Assembly (NCBI RefSeq): GCF_020176955.2
Contig: NZ_JAIUCZ020000003.1
Span: 930,001-994,000 of the forward strand
Direction: 5' to 3'
Length of the DNA stretch: 64,000 nucleotides
DNA from: Nocardia sp. alder85J
GTDB lineage: Bacteria > Actinomycetota > Actinomycetes > Mycobacteriales > Mycobacteriaceae
The position numbers were made by a program, and so were the translations under genes. How positions within the stretch are numbered: position 1 is the stretch's first letter; each line of letters starts with the position of its first letter. This document shows, one piece after another, positions 42,832 to 51,756 of this stretch. The notes under the pieces were generated by a model. It had not been told where the DNA came from. It saw nothing but the letters and a program-made list of their open reading frames with translations, and did not search any database.

Positions 42832-44159
42832 CTAGCACGACAGTTGTATTTCGTTGTTTTGTAATCGTTTCTGTTGGTGGCGGAGTTGTCGGGCGTGTGC
42901 TTGGTGGCGGCGGCGCCAGTGGCAGGTGGCGAGTGCGTGGGTGAGGGTGCGGGCGGGGTGGAGCACTATCGCCAGGAGACGGCGGATGTCGGCGACTGTG
43001 ATTCGGCCCAGCCCGCGTGGGCTTTTGGGTCGGTGGCGGCGGTGACGGCGAGGAAGGCGTGGGCGAGCATGGCGAGGGTGATGTGCCGGTACCAGGGATG
43101 CCATTTGCGGACTTGGTAGTGGTCGAGGCCGCACTGGTCCTTGGCGGCCTGGAAGCACTCTTCGACCGCCCATCGGGCGCCGGCCACGGCCACGACCTGT
43201 TCCCGCTCGATGGTGGCGGGGTGGAAGCACAGGTAATAGGCGATATCGGCAGGGTTGTCGAGGGATCGGCGGGCCAGCAGGGTTCTGGTGTATCCGGCGG
43301 GGAGGTCACCGAAATTGGGGAGGGTGGCCCAGGCCCAGTCGTATTCGCGTTCGCCGCGTTCACCGAGTCCTGCCGAGACGCGGTGCCAGGCTTGTGCGGG
43401 TGCTCGGGCGACGAGGGTGTCGACGCGGCGGCGGCCGTCGAGGTCGGGCACGGTGTGCCGGACCGGCACCTCGAGGACGTAGGACAGGCGGCGGGTCTCG
43501 CAGAAGGCCCGGAACCGGCCGTCGCGGCCGTAGGCAGAGTCCGCGGCCACCCATCCTGCGGGCACTCCGGCGTCCAGGGTCCGGGCGATCATCATCTCCG
43601 CGAGCCTGGGCTTCGTCAGAAGACCTGTACTGCAACGTGTTTCGGGTATGCCTGCTTCGATACAGCGATCGCGGTCACCGATCCACGACTCGGGCAGGTA
43701 GAGCTCTCGGTCGATCAGCGCCCGGCCCGAGCGCCCGGCGTAGGCGAGGAACACCCCGAGCTGAGAATTCTCCACACGCCCGGCCGTCCCGGAGTACTGG
43801 CGTTGCACACCCGCGGACTTCACCCCCTTCTTCAAGAACCCGGTCTCGTCCGGAACCAGGACTCCATCAGGGCAGGCCAGCGCCTCGGCGACGTACGCCC
43901 GCAGGCAATCGCGCAACTCGTCGGCGTCCCACCGCGACCGATTCAAGAAATGTTGTAACCGGCCCGGATCCTCCTCTCCCGCAGCCTCGGACAACTGCCA
44001 CGTATTCTTCCGCTCCACCGGCGCCAGCAACCCCGTCAGATACGACCGCGCCCACCGCCGCGGCTCCGCCCGATAGAACACCCCCGCCACCCGCGCGAAC
44101 ACCTCATCGAAACTCACTCGCCACGCCGAAACATCCTCTGCGGCAACATCACCCAGCAC
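42832..44159 (-). CDS. IS701-family transposase, needs a -1 frameshift (or is broken)
   Basis: A DDE transposase with LVPDETGFLKKG, VAADSAYGRDGRF and WAVEECFQAAKDQCGLDHYQVR. The start is taken as GTG 44159; the frame is open from TTG 44201 inside the terminal repeat. The zero frame stops at 42966 after an out-of-family tail, whereas the -1 frame carries the expected family C-terminus (RITVADIRRLLAIVL ... HWRRRHQAHARQLRHQQKR) and stops at TAG 42832-42834 within the target CTAG. The switch point is a CCCAAAA heptamer (minus strand, plus coordinates 43023-43029), a canonical X-XXY-YYZ slippery site. Either programmed frameshifting or a one-base mutation explains this. Confidence 0.8.
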
Positions 44160-44219
44160 GAGACGACAAGGTATCCCACCATCGGTCCGACTGCAAAACA
44201 ACGAAATACAACTGTCGTG
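42836..44219 (-). mobile_element. IS701-like insertion sequence (element A)
   Basis: A 1384-bp element bounded by perfect 26-bp terminal inverted repeats (42836-42861 and 44194-44219, outer ends CACGACAGTTG). CTAG flanks it on both sides (42832-42835 and 44220-44223), the 4-bp target duplication typical of IS701 relatives. It contains one transposase gene on the minus strand, split by a frameshift. Its right CTAG is also the left CTAG of element B. Confidence 0.9.
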
Positions 44220-44259
44220 CTAGTACTCCAGCACGACTTCGTGATCGACGGCGGAAGGC

Positions 44260-45645
44260 TTGGTCGTTCGGTTGGCGGCCGGACGGTTCTGGCGTGATCA
44301 TGTCGTGTTTGTGGGTGGCGCAACGGGTTTGGTGGTGTCGGCTGGTGTTGATGGGGGCCGGTGGCGGCGGGAGTTCGAGGATCTGACCGCGAGTATCGGG
44401 TCGCGGTTCGCGCGGGTGGAGACTCGCCGCACGGCGGTGAAGATGCTGGTCGGGATGGTGTCGGAGCTGCCGAGCAAGAACTGCTGGACGTTGGCGGAGC
44501 AGGCGGGGGATATCGGCCCGGGGCGGATGCAGCATCTGCTGTCGGCGGCTGTAGTGGATGAGGATGGTCTACGAGATGACCTGCGCAACTATGTGATCGA
44601 GCATCTGGGCGACGCCGATGCGACGCTCGTGGTGGACGAAACGGGCGATCTCAAGAAGGGTGTGCACACCGTCGGGGTGCAACGCCAGTACACCGGCACG
44701 GCCGGCCGGATCGAAAACAGCCAAGTTGCTGTCTATCTCACCTACGCCACTCGTGCCGGGCACGCGTTCATCGACCGTGCCCTGTATCTGCCGAAGTCGT
44801 GGACGAGCGACCCGGACCGCTGCACGCAGGCCGGGGTGCCGGCCGACGTGCGGTTCGCCACCAAGCCCGCCCTGGCGAAACAGCTGATCATAGACGCTCT
44901 CGATGCCGGTATCCGCGCACCGTGGGTGACCGGCGATGAGGTCTATGGCGGTGATCCGAAACTGCGTGGTGAGCTCGAATTCCGCAGCACTGGTTACGTT
45001 TTCGCTGTCGCCTGTGACCATCACGTCACAACCGCGACCAGCCGTGTCCGCGCTGACGTCCTCGCTCGCACACTGCCGCCGCGGGCCTGGCAGTCGCTGT
45101 CGGCCGGTGACGGCGCCAAAGGGCCCCGCGTCTACGACTGGGCCTGGATCGAGATCGGAACCGATGATGACAACGCCGTTCCCGGGTGCCGGTGGCTGAT
45201 GATCCGCCGCAACCAACGCACCGGGGAACTGGCCTATTACCGCTGCTGGAACCCGCGACCGGTCACCTTGGCCCGATTGGTGAAAGTGGCCGGACGCCGG
45301 TGGTCGACGGAGGAGAATTTCCAGACCGCCAAGACGCTGACCGGGCTCGACCAGCACCAAGTGCGGGGGTGGCGGTCCTGGCACCGCTGGACGCTGCTGG
45401 CCATGCTCGCCCACGCCTTCCTCACCGTCCTCGCCGTTACCGAGCATGCCCTCGGCCCCGTGCCGTCGGATCGGATCCCGTTCACCCGCAACGAGATCCG
45501 TCATTTGTTCGCGGTGCTGGTGATGACGCCCGCTCGCGTGATGATCGACCGGCTGCACTGGTCGAACTGGCGGCGCCGGCATCAGCATCAGGCCCGGCTC
45601 TACCACTACCGCCGCCGCGGCGCGGCAACTACAGTGCCCGGGTGA
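44260..45645 (+). CDS. IS701-family transposase (element B)
   Basis: An intact DDE transposase of up to 461 residues: first Asp in TLVVDETGDLKKG, second in PWVTGDEVYGGDPK, Glu in RRWSTEENFQTAKTLTGLDQHQVR, and a family C-terminus DRLHWSNWRRRHQHQARLYHYRRR. The open frame starts at TTG 44260; a start near GTG 44328 would match the usual IS701 N-terminus better. It is related to but clearly different from the transposase of element A. Its stop overlaps the passenger gene start (GTGA). Confidence 0.9.
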   Translation: MVVRLAAGRFWRDHVVFVGGATGLVVSAGVDGGRWRREFEDLTASIGSRFARVETRRTAVKMLVGMVSELPSKNCWTLAEQAGDIGPGRMQHLLSAAVVDEDGLRDDLRNYVIEHLGDADATLVVDETGDLKKGVHTVGVQRQYTGTAGRIENSQVAVYLTYATRAGHAFIDRALYLPKSWTSDPDRCTQAGVPADVRFATKPALAKQLIIDALDAGIRAPWVTGDEVYGGDPKLRGELEFRSTGYVFAVACDHHVTTATSRVRADVLARTLPPRAWQSLSAGDGAKGPRVYDWAWIEIGTDDDNAVPGCRWLMIRRNQRTGELAYYRCWNPRPVTLARLVKVAGRRWSTEENFQTAKTLTGLDQHQVRGWRSWHRWTLLAMLAHAFLTVLAVTEHALGPVPSDRIPFTRNEIRHLFAVLVMTPARVMIDRLHWSNWRRRHQHQARLYHYRRRGAATTVPG

Positions 45646-46559
45646 CCACTCGACCGGCGACGCTAGCTGCTGAACTGGAAGCCGATCTCGACCGCTACCC
45701 CGACCAGCGCGGTGAAATCCTGCTCGAAGCCGCCGTGCAATGGTGGCACGCCGCAGACCACGACCGCGCCATCGAACTGCTGCGCCAGGGGATCGATCTG
45801 GGTGGTGAGGACGCCGGCAATGCCCGGGTCACGCTGGCGGAAATCCTGTTCGACCTCGACCGTGATGCCGACGCGAACGCCCAGTTGGACGCGCTGCGAC
45901 AAGACCGGATCAACTCCGCTGCCCCCTATCACATGGCCGCCGAACTGCTGGAAGAACGCGGTGACCTGCAGCAGGCGCTGACATGGTTCAACATAGCCAC
46001 CTCGCGGCTGTCAGACGACGAGATGGCCGAACGCGACACCGAACTGGGCTTTCTCAGCTACGCCAGCCACGTCCTCGCCGGCCGCCGCCGCGTCCGCCGA
46101 GCACTGGAACTCCCCCCCGACGACCTCGACGACTCGGTCGCCTCCCTGGCCGACCGCGCCGACGAATTCACCCGCACGGCAATCCCACCCAAGCCACCGC
46201 GTGAAATGCGGGTGCTGTTCTGGCCCCGCCCGGAAATTCCCAGCGCGCACCAAACCTGGCCGCAGCTGGTCGAAACCGTTGACGCCGACGCCACCATCGC
46301 CGAACGGGAGAAAGCCAACCGCGATCTCGCCGAGTCCGGCGTCCCCCGTATCACCATGGTTCCCCTCACCGTCGCCAAACTCCTCGACTACACCACCCGC
46401 ACCGGCAGCGACCCCACTGACTCCGACACCCGTCTGGCCTGCATCAACGAGATCATCGCCGAAGGCCATGCCATCGGCTGGCCACCACCACGAAACACGC
46501 CATGCTGGTGCGGATCCACCACCAAATACAAGAAATGCTGCGGCCGCCCCACCACATGA
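45642..46559 (+). CDS. IS passenger protein: TPR-like domain plus SEC-C zinc motif
   Basis: A 305-residue protein encoded wholly inside element B, with GTG 45642 overlapping the transposase stop. Residues 1-120 form TPR-like helices (EILLEAAVQWWHAADHDRAIELLRQGIDLGG, DDEMAERDTELGF). The C-terminus ends in PCWCGSTTKYKKCCG, a SEC-C zinc-binding motif as in SecA and many toxin- or phage-associated proteins. It could help transposition or be cargo beneficial to the host; neither is shown. Translational coupling suggests it is made together with the transposase. Confidence 0.85.
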   Translation: MTTRPATLAAELEADLDRYPDQRGEILLEAAVQWWHAADHDRAIELLRQGIDLGGEDAGNARVTLAEILFDLDRDADANAQLDALRQDRINSAAPYHMAAELLEERGDLQQALTWFNIATSRLSDDEMAERDTELGFLSYASHVLAGRRRVRRALELPPDDLDDSVASLADRADEFTRTAIPPKPPREMRVLFWPRPEIPSAHQTWPQLVETVDADATIAEREKANRDLAESGVPRITMVPLTVAKLLDYTTRTGSDPTDSDTRLACINEIIAEGHAIGWPPPRNTPCWCGSTTKYKKCCGRPTT

Positions 46560-46608
46560 CCTCATCAACCATTGTCGATCACGAAGTCGCGCTGGAGTAC
46601 TAGCGGCC

Positions 46609-47463
46609 ATGGACGAATCGGTGCGGCGGCTGCTCGACCGCTTGGCCGCCGGACTGGCGAGGATCATCCCACGGGCGAGTGGCTCGATCGCCGAACGATA
46701 CGACGAATTCGGCGATCTGGGCGACCGAGCCGCCGGCACCACCACGGAAACCGAGATCCGGGCCGCGGACGAGATCGGCGAAACAATGCGGCCCGGCGCC
46801 CCCGTAAGTGACGAAAGTTCCGGAGCCCGCCCCCATCCACTGCGCGGACTCTGGCTGGAGCGAAAGGTACCCGCGGACTCGGCCGACCCTTTCACCTCGA
46901 TCATGGACCTGCCCCACGACGAGGCGGCCGCGGTCGCCGAGCGGATGGGAAAGCGAATCGAGAACGCCGATTACGTGGACACCCGCACGCAAGCCGAAGC
47001 CTGGCTACGATCACATGCCGCGATGAAGGGAAGCCCCTCAGCCCACAGCCCGCTGTACTTCAAACTCGTGAGCGAACAGGGTACCTATCCGGCCCAGGAA
47101 GGATCGGTCGTCATTCGGATACCGGCCGACTCGATACCCGCCGAACATCTGACCCTCACCGTCGAGGACAGCTTCTTCAATTACCAGATGGTGGCCGGAA
47201 CTCCCGCCTCGAACCTCCCGGAGGGACTGGTACCCCGCGTCGTCCACGGTGTGGACGCGGATACCGCGCTCGCCTTGGACACAACCCACCGGGACTATCT
47301 CGACGCCGCGCGGCCGGGGCGATACATCGAAGCGCAGGTATGGTCCCGAGACGCCCCGATCCTCGCCGTGGCGCGTGCCGAATTCCGGGCAGGAATACCG
47401 GCGGATCGCGTGATCACGGTGCGACCGGGGAGCGCGGACGGGCACGGGCCCACCGGCTCGTGA
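46609..47463 (+). CDS. Hypothetical protein immediately downstream of the IS pair
   Basis: The ATG at 46609 lies 5 bp after the last CTAG, so the two elements inserted just before its start codon, separating it from the promoter-like DNA now at 42658-42831. The 284-residue product is soluble. Residues 1-75 are variable; from about 80 there is a compact domain (LERKVPADSADPFTSIMDL ... YVDTRTQAEAWLRSH ... EGSVVIRIPADSIPAEHLTLTVED). No family is recognised; the C-terminal domain looks enzymatic or toxin-like but no catalytic motif can be named. Element B may now drive its transcription. Confidence 0.65.
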   Translation: MDESVRRLLDRLAAGLARIIPRASGSIAERYDEFGDLGDRAAGTTTETEIRAADEIGETMRPGAPVSDESSGARPHPLRGLWLERKVPADSADPFTSIMDLPHDEAAAVAERMGKRIENADYVDTRTQAEAWLRSHAAMKGSPSAHSPLYFKLVSEQGTYPAQEGSVVIRIPADSIPAEHLTLTVEDSFFNYQMVAGTPASNLPEGLVPRVVHGVDADTALALDTTHRDYLDAARPGRYIEAQVWSRDAPILAVARAEFRAGIPADRVITVRPGSADGHGPTGS

Positions 47464-47511
47464 GCCGTCGCGCTTCCCACCTGGAAGGAAGCTCCGGCCT
47501 CGGGTCCGAGC

Positions 47512-48315
47512 TCACCAGATCGAGATCCAGTCGGCACTGCTCTCGAGCGCCGGTGGACCGTCGGCCGACGCCATCACGGACATGCTGGTGAGAATGATGT
47601 CGCCGCCATGGTTGTCGAGAAAGGCAACATCGGAAGCATCACGTCCGGTGGCGATCCGGACCATGGTCAGTCGCGGCGCCAGCCCCGTGGCGTCGACCAC
47701 CCGCCAGACGCCCTCGTGATACACCTCGGCCACCGCATGAAAATCCATCGGAACGCACTGCGGAGCGTAGACGGCGACCAGCCGAGCGGGCACATTCAAC
47801 GCCCGCAACAACGCGACGACGAGATGCGCGAAATCCCGGCACACCCCCGCACCGGAGAGCAACGTCTCCGCGGCCCCATCGATGGGATCACTGCTCCCCG
47901 CGACGTACCGAATCCGCGACCCCACCCAATTCGACACCGCCAGCGGCAGATCCGCGCTCGTGACGTACCCGAACTCGGTGGCCGCGAACCCGAGGAACTT
48001 GTCCGATTCGGCGTACCGGCTCGGCCGCAGATAGACCGACAGATCATAGTCGGAAGCAGGCACGGCGAACGCCGTACCCAGCACGCTGGCCTCATACCGA
48101 GCCCGCAGATTCCCACTGCCGCAATCGAATCGGTGAATCCGGGTACCGTGCGGCCCGCAGATCTCCCACGGGACGATGGACCTGCCATCGAGCTCGAACG
48201 ACAGATCCTCGATCACCTCGAGCCCCTCCTGCCGGGCGACCGTGATCTGGAATTCGAGCGTGGTAGGAGCCTGTACCTCGATGTCCAAACTGGTGGACAC
48301 GTCGCGTTTCACCAC
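47512..48315 (-). CDS. Transglutaminase-like cysteine protease-fold protein
   Basis: The product (about 267 residues from GTG 48315; an upstream ATG at 48360 would add 15) has an N-terminal beta domain (VKRDVSTSLDIEVQAPTTLEFQITVA, transglutaminase_N-like) and a transglutaminase core. The catalytic Cys is in SGAGVCRDFAHLVVALLRALNVPARLVAVYAP, His in MDFHAVAEVYHEGVW and Asp in VVDATGLAP, so the triad is complete. GGGA lies 8 nt upstream of GTG 48315. Such proteins are often proteases or peptide ligases; the substrate is unknown. It is transcribed toward the hypothetical gene at 46609-47463. Confidence 0.88.
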   Translation of the reverse strand: MVKRDVSTSLDIEVQAPTTLEFQITVARQEGLEVIEDLSFELDGRSIVPWEICGPHGTRIHRFDCGSGNLRARYEASVLGTAFAVPASDYDLSVYLRPSRYAESDKFLGFAATEFGYVTSADLPLAVSNWVGSRIRYVAGSSDPIDGAAETLLSGAGVCRDFAHLVVALLRALNVPARLVAVYAPQCVPMDFHAVAEVYHEGVWRVVDATGLAPRLTMVRIATGRDASDVAFLDNHGGDIILTSMSVMASADGPPALESSADWISIW

Positions 48316-48359
48316 ATGATCGTCCCGTGAAAACCCCTGGGCCGCTCGGTTGGCAGTCA

Positions 48360-48597
48360 CCGGTACTCAGGTCGGCCGCACGGAGATGACGGGTGCCCAC
48401 CGGACGGGGGCATCCCAGCGACCGACCTCCGACGTGACCTGCACATGTCTCCACGGTACGCGCCGAGACGAAGCCCACCTCGATCCCGTTGCGTCGCAGC
48501 CGATTCGCGAGTTTCGGCGAGAAGGTGGTTTGCCGGTGGAGTGGGTACCGACCACCGCGATCGTCCGAAATATCGCTGGTACGAGCGATCCGGACAC
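48360..48597 (-). pseudogene. P-loop ATPase remnant with a one-base deletion after Walker A
   Basis: The minus-strand frame from GTG 48597 reads RTIAVVGTHSTGK, a clear Walker A start, then becomes nonsense (PPSRRN). In the next frame the text continues as TTFSPKLANRLRRNGIEVGFVSA. Adding one A to the AAA run at 48529-48531 restores GTHSTGKTT, a normal AAA/P-loop sequence. The gene is also truncated, since the continuing frame soon enters the transglutaminase gene. It is a degraded fragment of a P-loop nucleotide-binding protein such as those of phages and islands. Confidence 0.6.
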
Positions 48598-48599
48598 GG

Positions 48600-48788
48600 A
48601 AACGGCCGGGCACGTGGTTCAGCTGGCCGCGGTCGTCGAACTCGGAGTCGACCGCCGGGTTCTTGGCGGGATCGTTGCTGGTCCAGTCGTACACCTTGCC
48701 CGCGTACGGGTTGATCCAGTCGTCGACCAGGGCGTATTCGCGTGAGCCGTTTCCAGACCGCTGGTGTTGCCGCAGCTGTTGCCGTGAA
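48600..48788 (-). other. Protein-like remnant next to the tRNA-Ser 3' side
   Basis: One minus-strand frame reads EYALVDDWINPYAG, KVYDWTSNDPAKNPAVDSE and GQLNHVPGRFRVRIA without a plausible start or stop. The composition (Trp, Asp, Asn, Tyr) looks like real protein, in contrast to the Arg/Ala/Pro-rich frames around it. It may be the tail of a lost gene. No family recognised. Confidence 0.3.
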
Positions 48789-48825
48789 GCCTGGCCAGAA
48801 ACTGAAATACAGTCCCTGGCCAGGC
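48789..48825 (-). terminator. Hairpin downstream of tRNA-Ser
   Basis: The arms GCCTGGCCAG (48789-48798) and CTGGCCAGGC (48816-48825) are perfect complements; an inner ACTG/CAGT pair (48801-48804, 48810-48813) extends the structure. It lies 11 bp past the 3' end of the tRNA on the same strand, as expected for its terminator. Confidence 0.7.
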
Positions 48826-48835
48826 CTTTCCTCGG

Positions 48836-48921
48836 CGGAGGATAGGGGATTTGAACCCCTGAGGGCTGTTAACCCAACCCGCGTTCCAGGCGAGCGCCAT
48901 AGGCCACTAGGCGAATCCTCC
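48836..48921 (-). tRNA. tRNA-Ser(GGA)
   Basis: The minus strand gives an 86-nt class II tRNA: acceptor arms GGAGGAT/ATCCTCC, D-arm with TAGTGG, anticodon loop CTGGAAC with anticodon GGA, a long variable arm as in all tRNA-Ser, and T-arm GGGGTTCAAATCCCC. The 3' CCA is not encoded. It decodes UCC/UCU. It is the right boundary of the IS/remnant-rich stretch and a typical integration site, but I found no repeat of its 3' end on the left. Confidence 0.95.
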
Positions 48922-48984
48922 GTCGAGCAATATACCGGTTGACCCCCGGTTGTGGGCAAATGGGCCTGTCAGTGGGGGTGGGGA

Positions 48985-49971
48985 CTACTTGTGGAGGGTG
49001 CTGAAGACCTTCTTCAGCTGATCGGTGCAGGTGTTGGCGACCGTGGTGGTGTTGAGGGTGCCGGGGTCGGCGTGGACGCGGAGTTCGACCTTCGCGGAGA
49101 GGTTGGAGTCCAGGGCGGCGCAGGTGTAGTCCAGGACGGTGAAGGACGAGTAGTCGGTCTGCTCGGAGGCGTAGTAGGCCTGCTGGCCGATGCCGGACAG
49201 GGCGCCGGAGGCGCGGCCGGAGCCGGTGGTGCGGGTGTCCGAATCGTGCCAGGAGTTGTACTGCGGGGCGCCGTAGTCGCTGGCGAAGGTGGCGTTGGCG
49301 CTCAGGTTGGCGTCGTTGCTGCCGTATTTTCCGGCGCCGCTGTAGCGCGCGGAGCAGTTCAGGGAGCCGCCGTCGTAGCTGGTGGGCTGGCGTTCGGTGT
49401 GTTCGGGGGCGCTCGCGGTGGGGGCCCATTTCTGGAGCACGGTCGGGTCGACCATGGCGCAGGCGTTGCTGTCGGCCTTGGTGATGACGTAGTTGCCGTC
49501 GTGCTTGCTGCCGGTGGACGAGCCGCCGGCGGCGGCACCGGACTTGTGGCCGAGCAGGACGGCCGCGGCGACGACGGCGCCGATCAGGATCACGACGCCG
49601 GCGATCACGCCGATGATCAGGCCGGCGTTGCTCTTCTTCGGCGGCGGGGCGCCGTATTGGGGGGCGTACTGCGGGACCGCGCCGTACTGCGGTGGCGGCG
49701 GTGGTGGGGCGCCGTACTGCTGGGCCGGATAGCCGGGCGGGACGGGCTGGTAGGCGGCGTGCGGGTCGTAGACCGGCGGGGCGGGCTGCTGGGGATAGGG
49801 CGAACCCTGGTACTGCTGTGGCGAACTCTGGAAGCCGAGCACCGTGGGATCGGTGCCGGTGACGGGCGCCCCCGGGGAGCTGTTGGCAGGTGGGGTGGAC
49901 CACCACTGCACGGTTTCGTTGGGGTACCCGTCGCCCGGATTTCCGTCCTGCGGCGGGTTGCTGCGTGTCAC
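48985..49971 (-). CDS. Pro/Tyr/Gln-rich single-pass membrane protein with extracytoplasmic domain
   Basis: Taking GTG 49971 (GGGGAGG about 9 nt upstream) gives 328 residues: a cytoplasmic Pro/Gln/Tyr/Gly-rich half (YGAPPPPPPQYGAVPQYAPQYG), one TM helix (NAGLIIGVIAGVVILIGAVV, about residues 117-140), and an exterior domain with four cysteines (SNACAMVD, GSLNCSARYS, DYTCAALD, ANTCTDQL) probably forming disulfides. This layout is common for actinobacterial envelope proteins of unknown role. A longer ORF from 50076 would add 35 residues without a ribosome-binding site. Confidence 0.75.
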   Translation of the reverse strand: MTRSNPPQDGNPGDGYPNETVQWWSTPPANSSPGAPVTGTDPTVLGFQSSPQQYQGSPYPQQPAPPVYDPHAAYQPVPPGYPAQQYGAPPPPPPQYGAVPQYAPQYGAPPPKKSNAGLIIGVIAGVVILIGAVVAAAVLLGHKSGAAAGGSSTGSKHDGNYVITKADSNACAMVDPTVLQKWAPTASAPEHTERQPTSYDGGSLNCSARYSGAGKYGSNDANLSANATFASDYGAPQYNSWHDSDTRTTGSGRASGALSGIGQQAYYASEQTDYSSFTVLDYTCAALDSNLSAKVELRVHADPGTLNTTTVANTCTDQLKKVFSTLHK

Positions 49972-50136
49972 TTGCTCGGTTCCTCCCCGGTCCGAGGCGG
50001 GAAATCCGCGACGAACCTCTCGAAACGCGGAATTCCGCGACGAACTTCGCAGCGATCGTAACCAGTGTGCGGACATCCGTCACCGGGGTCGACCGGCGGT
50101 CGCGGCGGGGGCGGCGGGTCAGGGTCCGGGCACTGC

Positions 50137-50142
50137 TACACT
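50137..50142 (+). promoter_or_regulatory. -10 box of the SRP RNA gene
   Basis: TACACT fits TANNNT and ends 7 nt before the first base of the predicted SRP RNA stem at 50150, as expected for a stable RNA promoter. Confidence 0.6.
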
Positions 50143-50149
50143 GGCCGAC

Positions 50150-50236
50150 GGATCCCGCGCGGCGAGCATCCTGTGAATCCCCCCAGGGCCGGAAGGCAGC
50201 AAGGGTCAACGGGCTCTGCCGGGTGCGCGGGGTCCC
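50150..50236 (+). ncRNA. ffs: Signal recognition particle RNA, small bacterial (4.5S) type
   Basis: The segment CCAGGGCCGGAAGGCAGCAA (about 50183-50202) is the conserved apical domain: GGAAGG loop and asymmetric AGCAA bulge that bind Ffh. It is closed by GGGTCAACGGGCTCTGCC and flanked by complementary outer ends GGATCCCGCGC and GCGCGGGGTCC. Ends are set by the outer stem. With Ffh it targets nascent membrane proteins. Its position beside an Rv3722c-like aminotransferase is similar to mycobacteria. Confidence 0.92.
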
Positions 50237-50382
50237 CTATTCTCTCGCCGCGGCAGGTGTGCGGCACTTCTCCCCGAATACCGCCGGCGGCGTGCTGTAC
50301 GCCGTCGCCCGCACCGGGACCGGCGAGTAACGTGGTCCGCTGGACCGGCCGCGGAGCCGGTCGCGCACCCACATCGCCGTAG

Positions 50383-51687
<1,305 letters not shown>

Positions 51688-51699
51688 GCCGACCTGCGG

Positions 51700-51730
51700 C
51701 CCGCCGCCGTTCGGCCCGAGCGGCGGCGGG
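51700..51730. terminator. Bidirectional terminator hairpin
   Basis: CCCGCCGCCG (51700-51709) pairs with CGGCGGCGGG (51721-51730) around an 11-nt loop, between converging aminotransferase and methyltransferase genes. No T-tract follows. Confidence 0.6.
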
Positions 51731-51756
51731 CGATGTCGTCCGGGTTCGTCCGGGGG

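Larger units (their letters stand above)
44224..46599 (+). mobile_element. IS701-like insertion sequence with passenger gene (element B)
   Basis: A 2376-bp element with 26-bp terminal inverted repeats differing at one position (TACTCCAGC[A/G]CGACTTC..., 44224-44249 and 46574-46599) and flanked by CTAG (44220-44223 and 46600-46603). It carries a plus-strand transposase and a coupled second gene encoding a TPR/SEC-C protein, so it is about 1 kb longer than a simple IS701 element. It directly abuts element A. Confidence 0.9.

Noticed and set aside
42593..42835. 80-codon plus-strand ORF left of IS A as a gene
   Set aside because: Only the part from ATG 42674 has promoter support, the composition is Pro/Arg-rich, and a strong hairpin lies within it; kept as a finding, not a gene.
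48092..48694. 200-codon minus-strand ORF spanning the transglutaminase start
   Set aside because: It combines remnant-like sequence with a shadow of the transglutaminase gene; treated as pseudogene fragments instead of one gene.
48952..50061. 369-codon plus-strand Gly/Val-rich ORF
   Set aside because: Antisense of the Pro/Tyr/Gln-rich membrane protein, whose repeats create Gly/Val-rich shadows.
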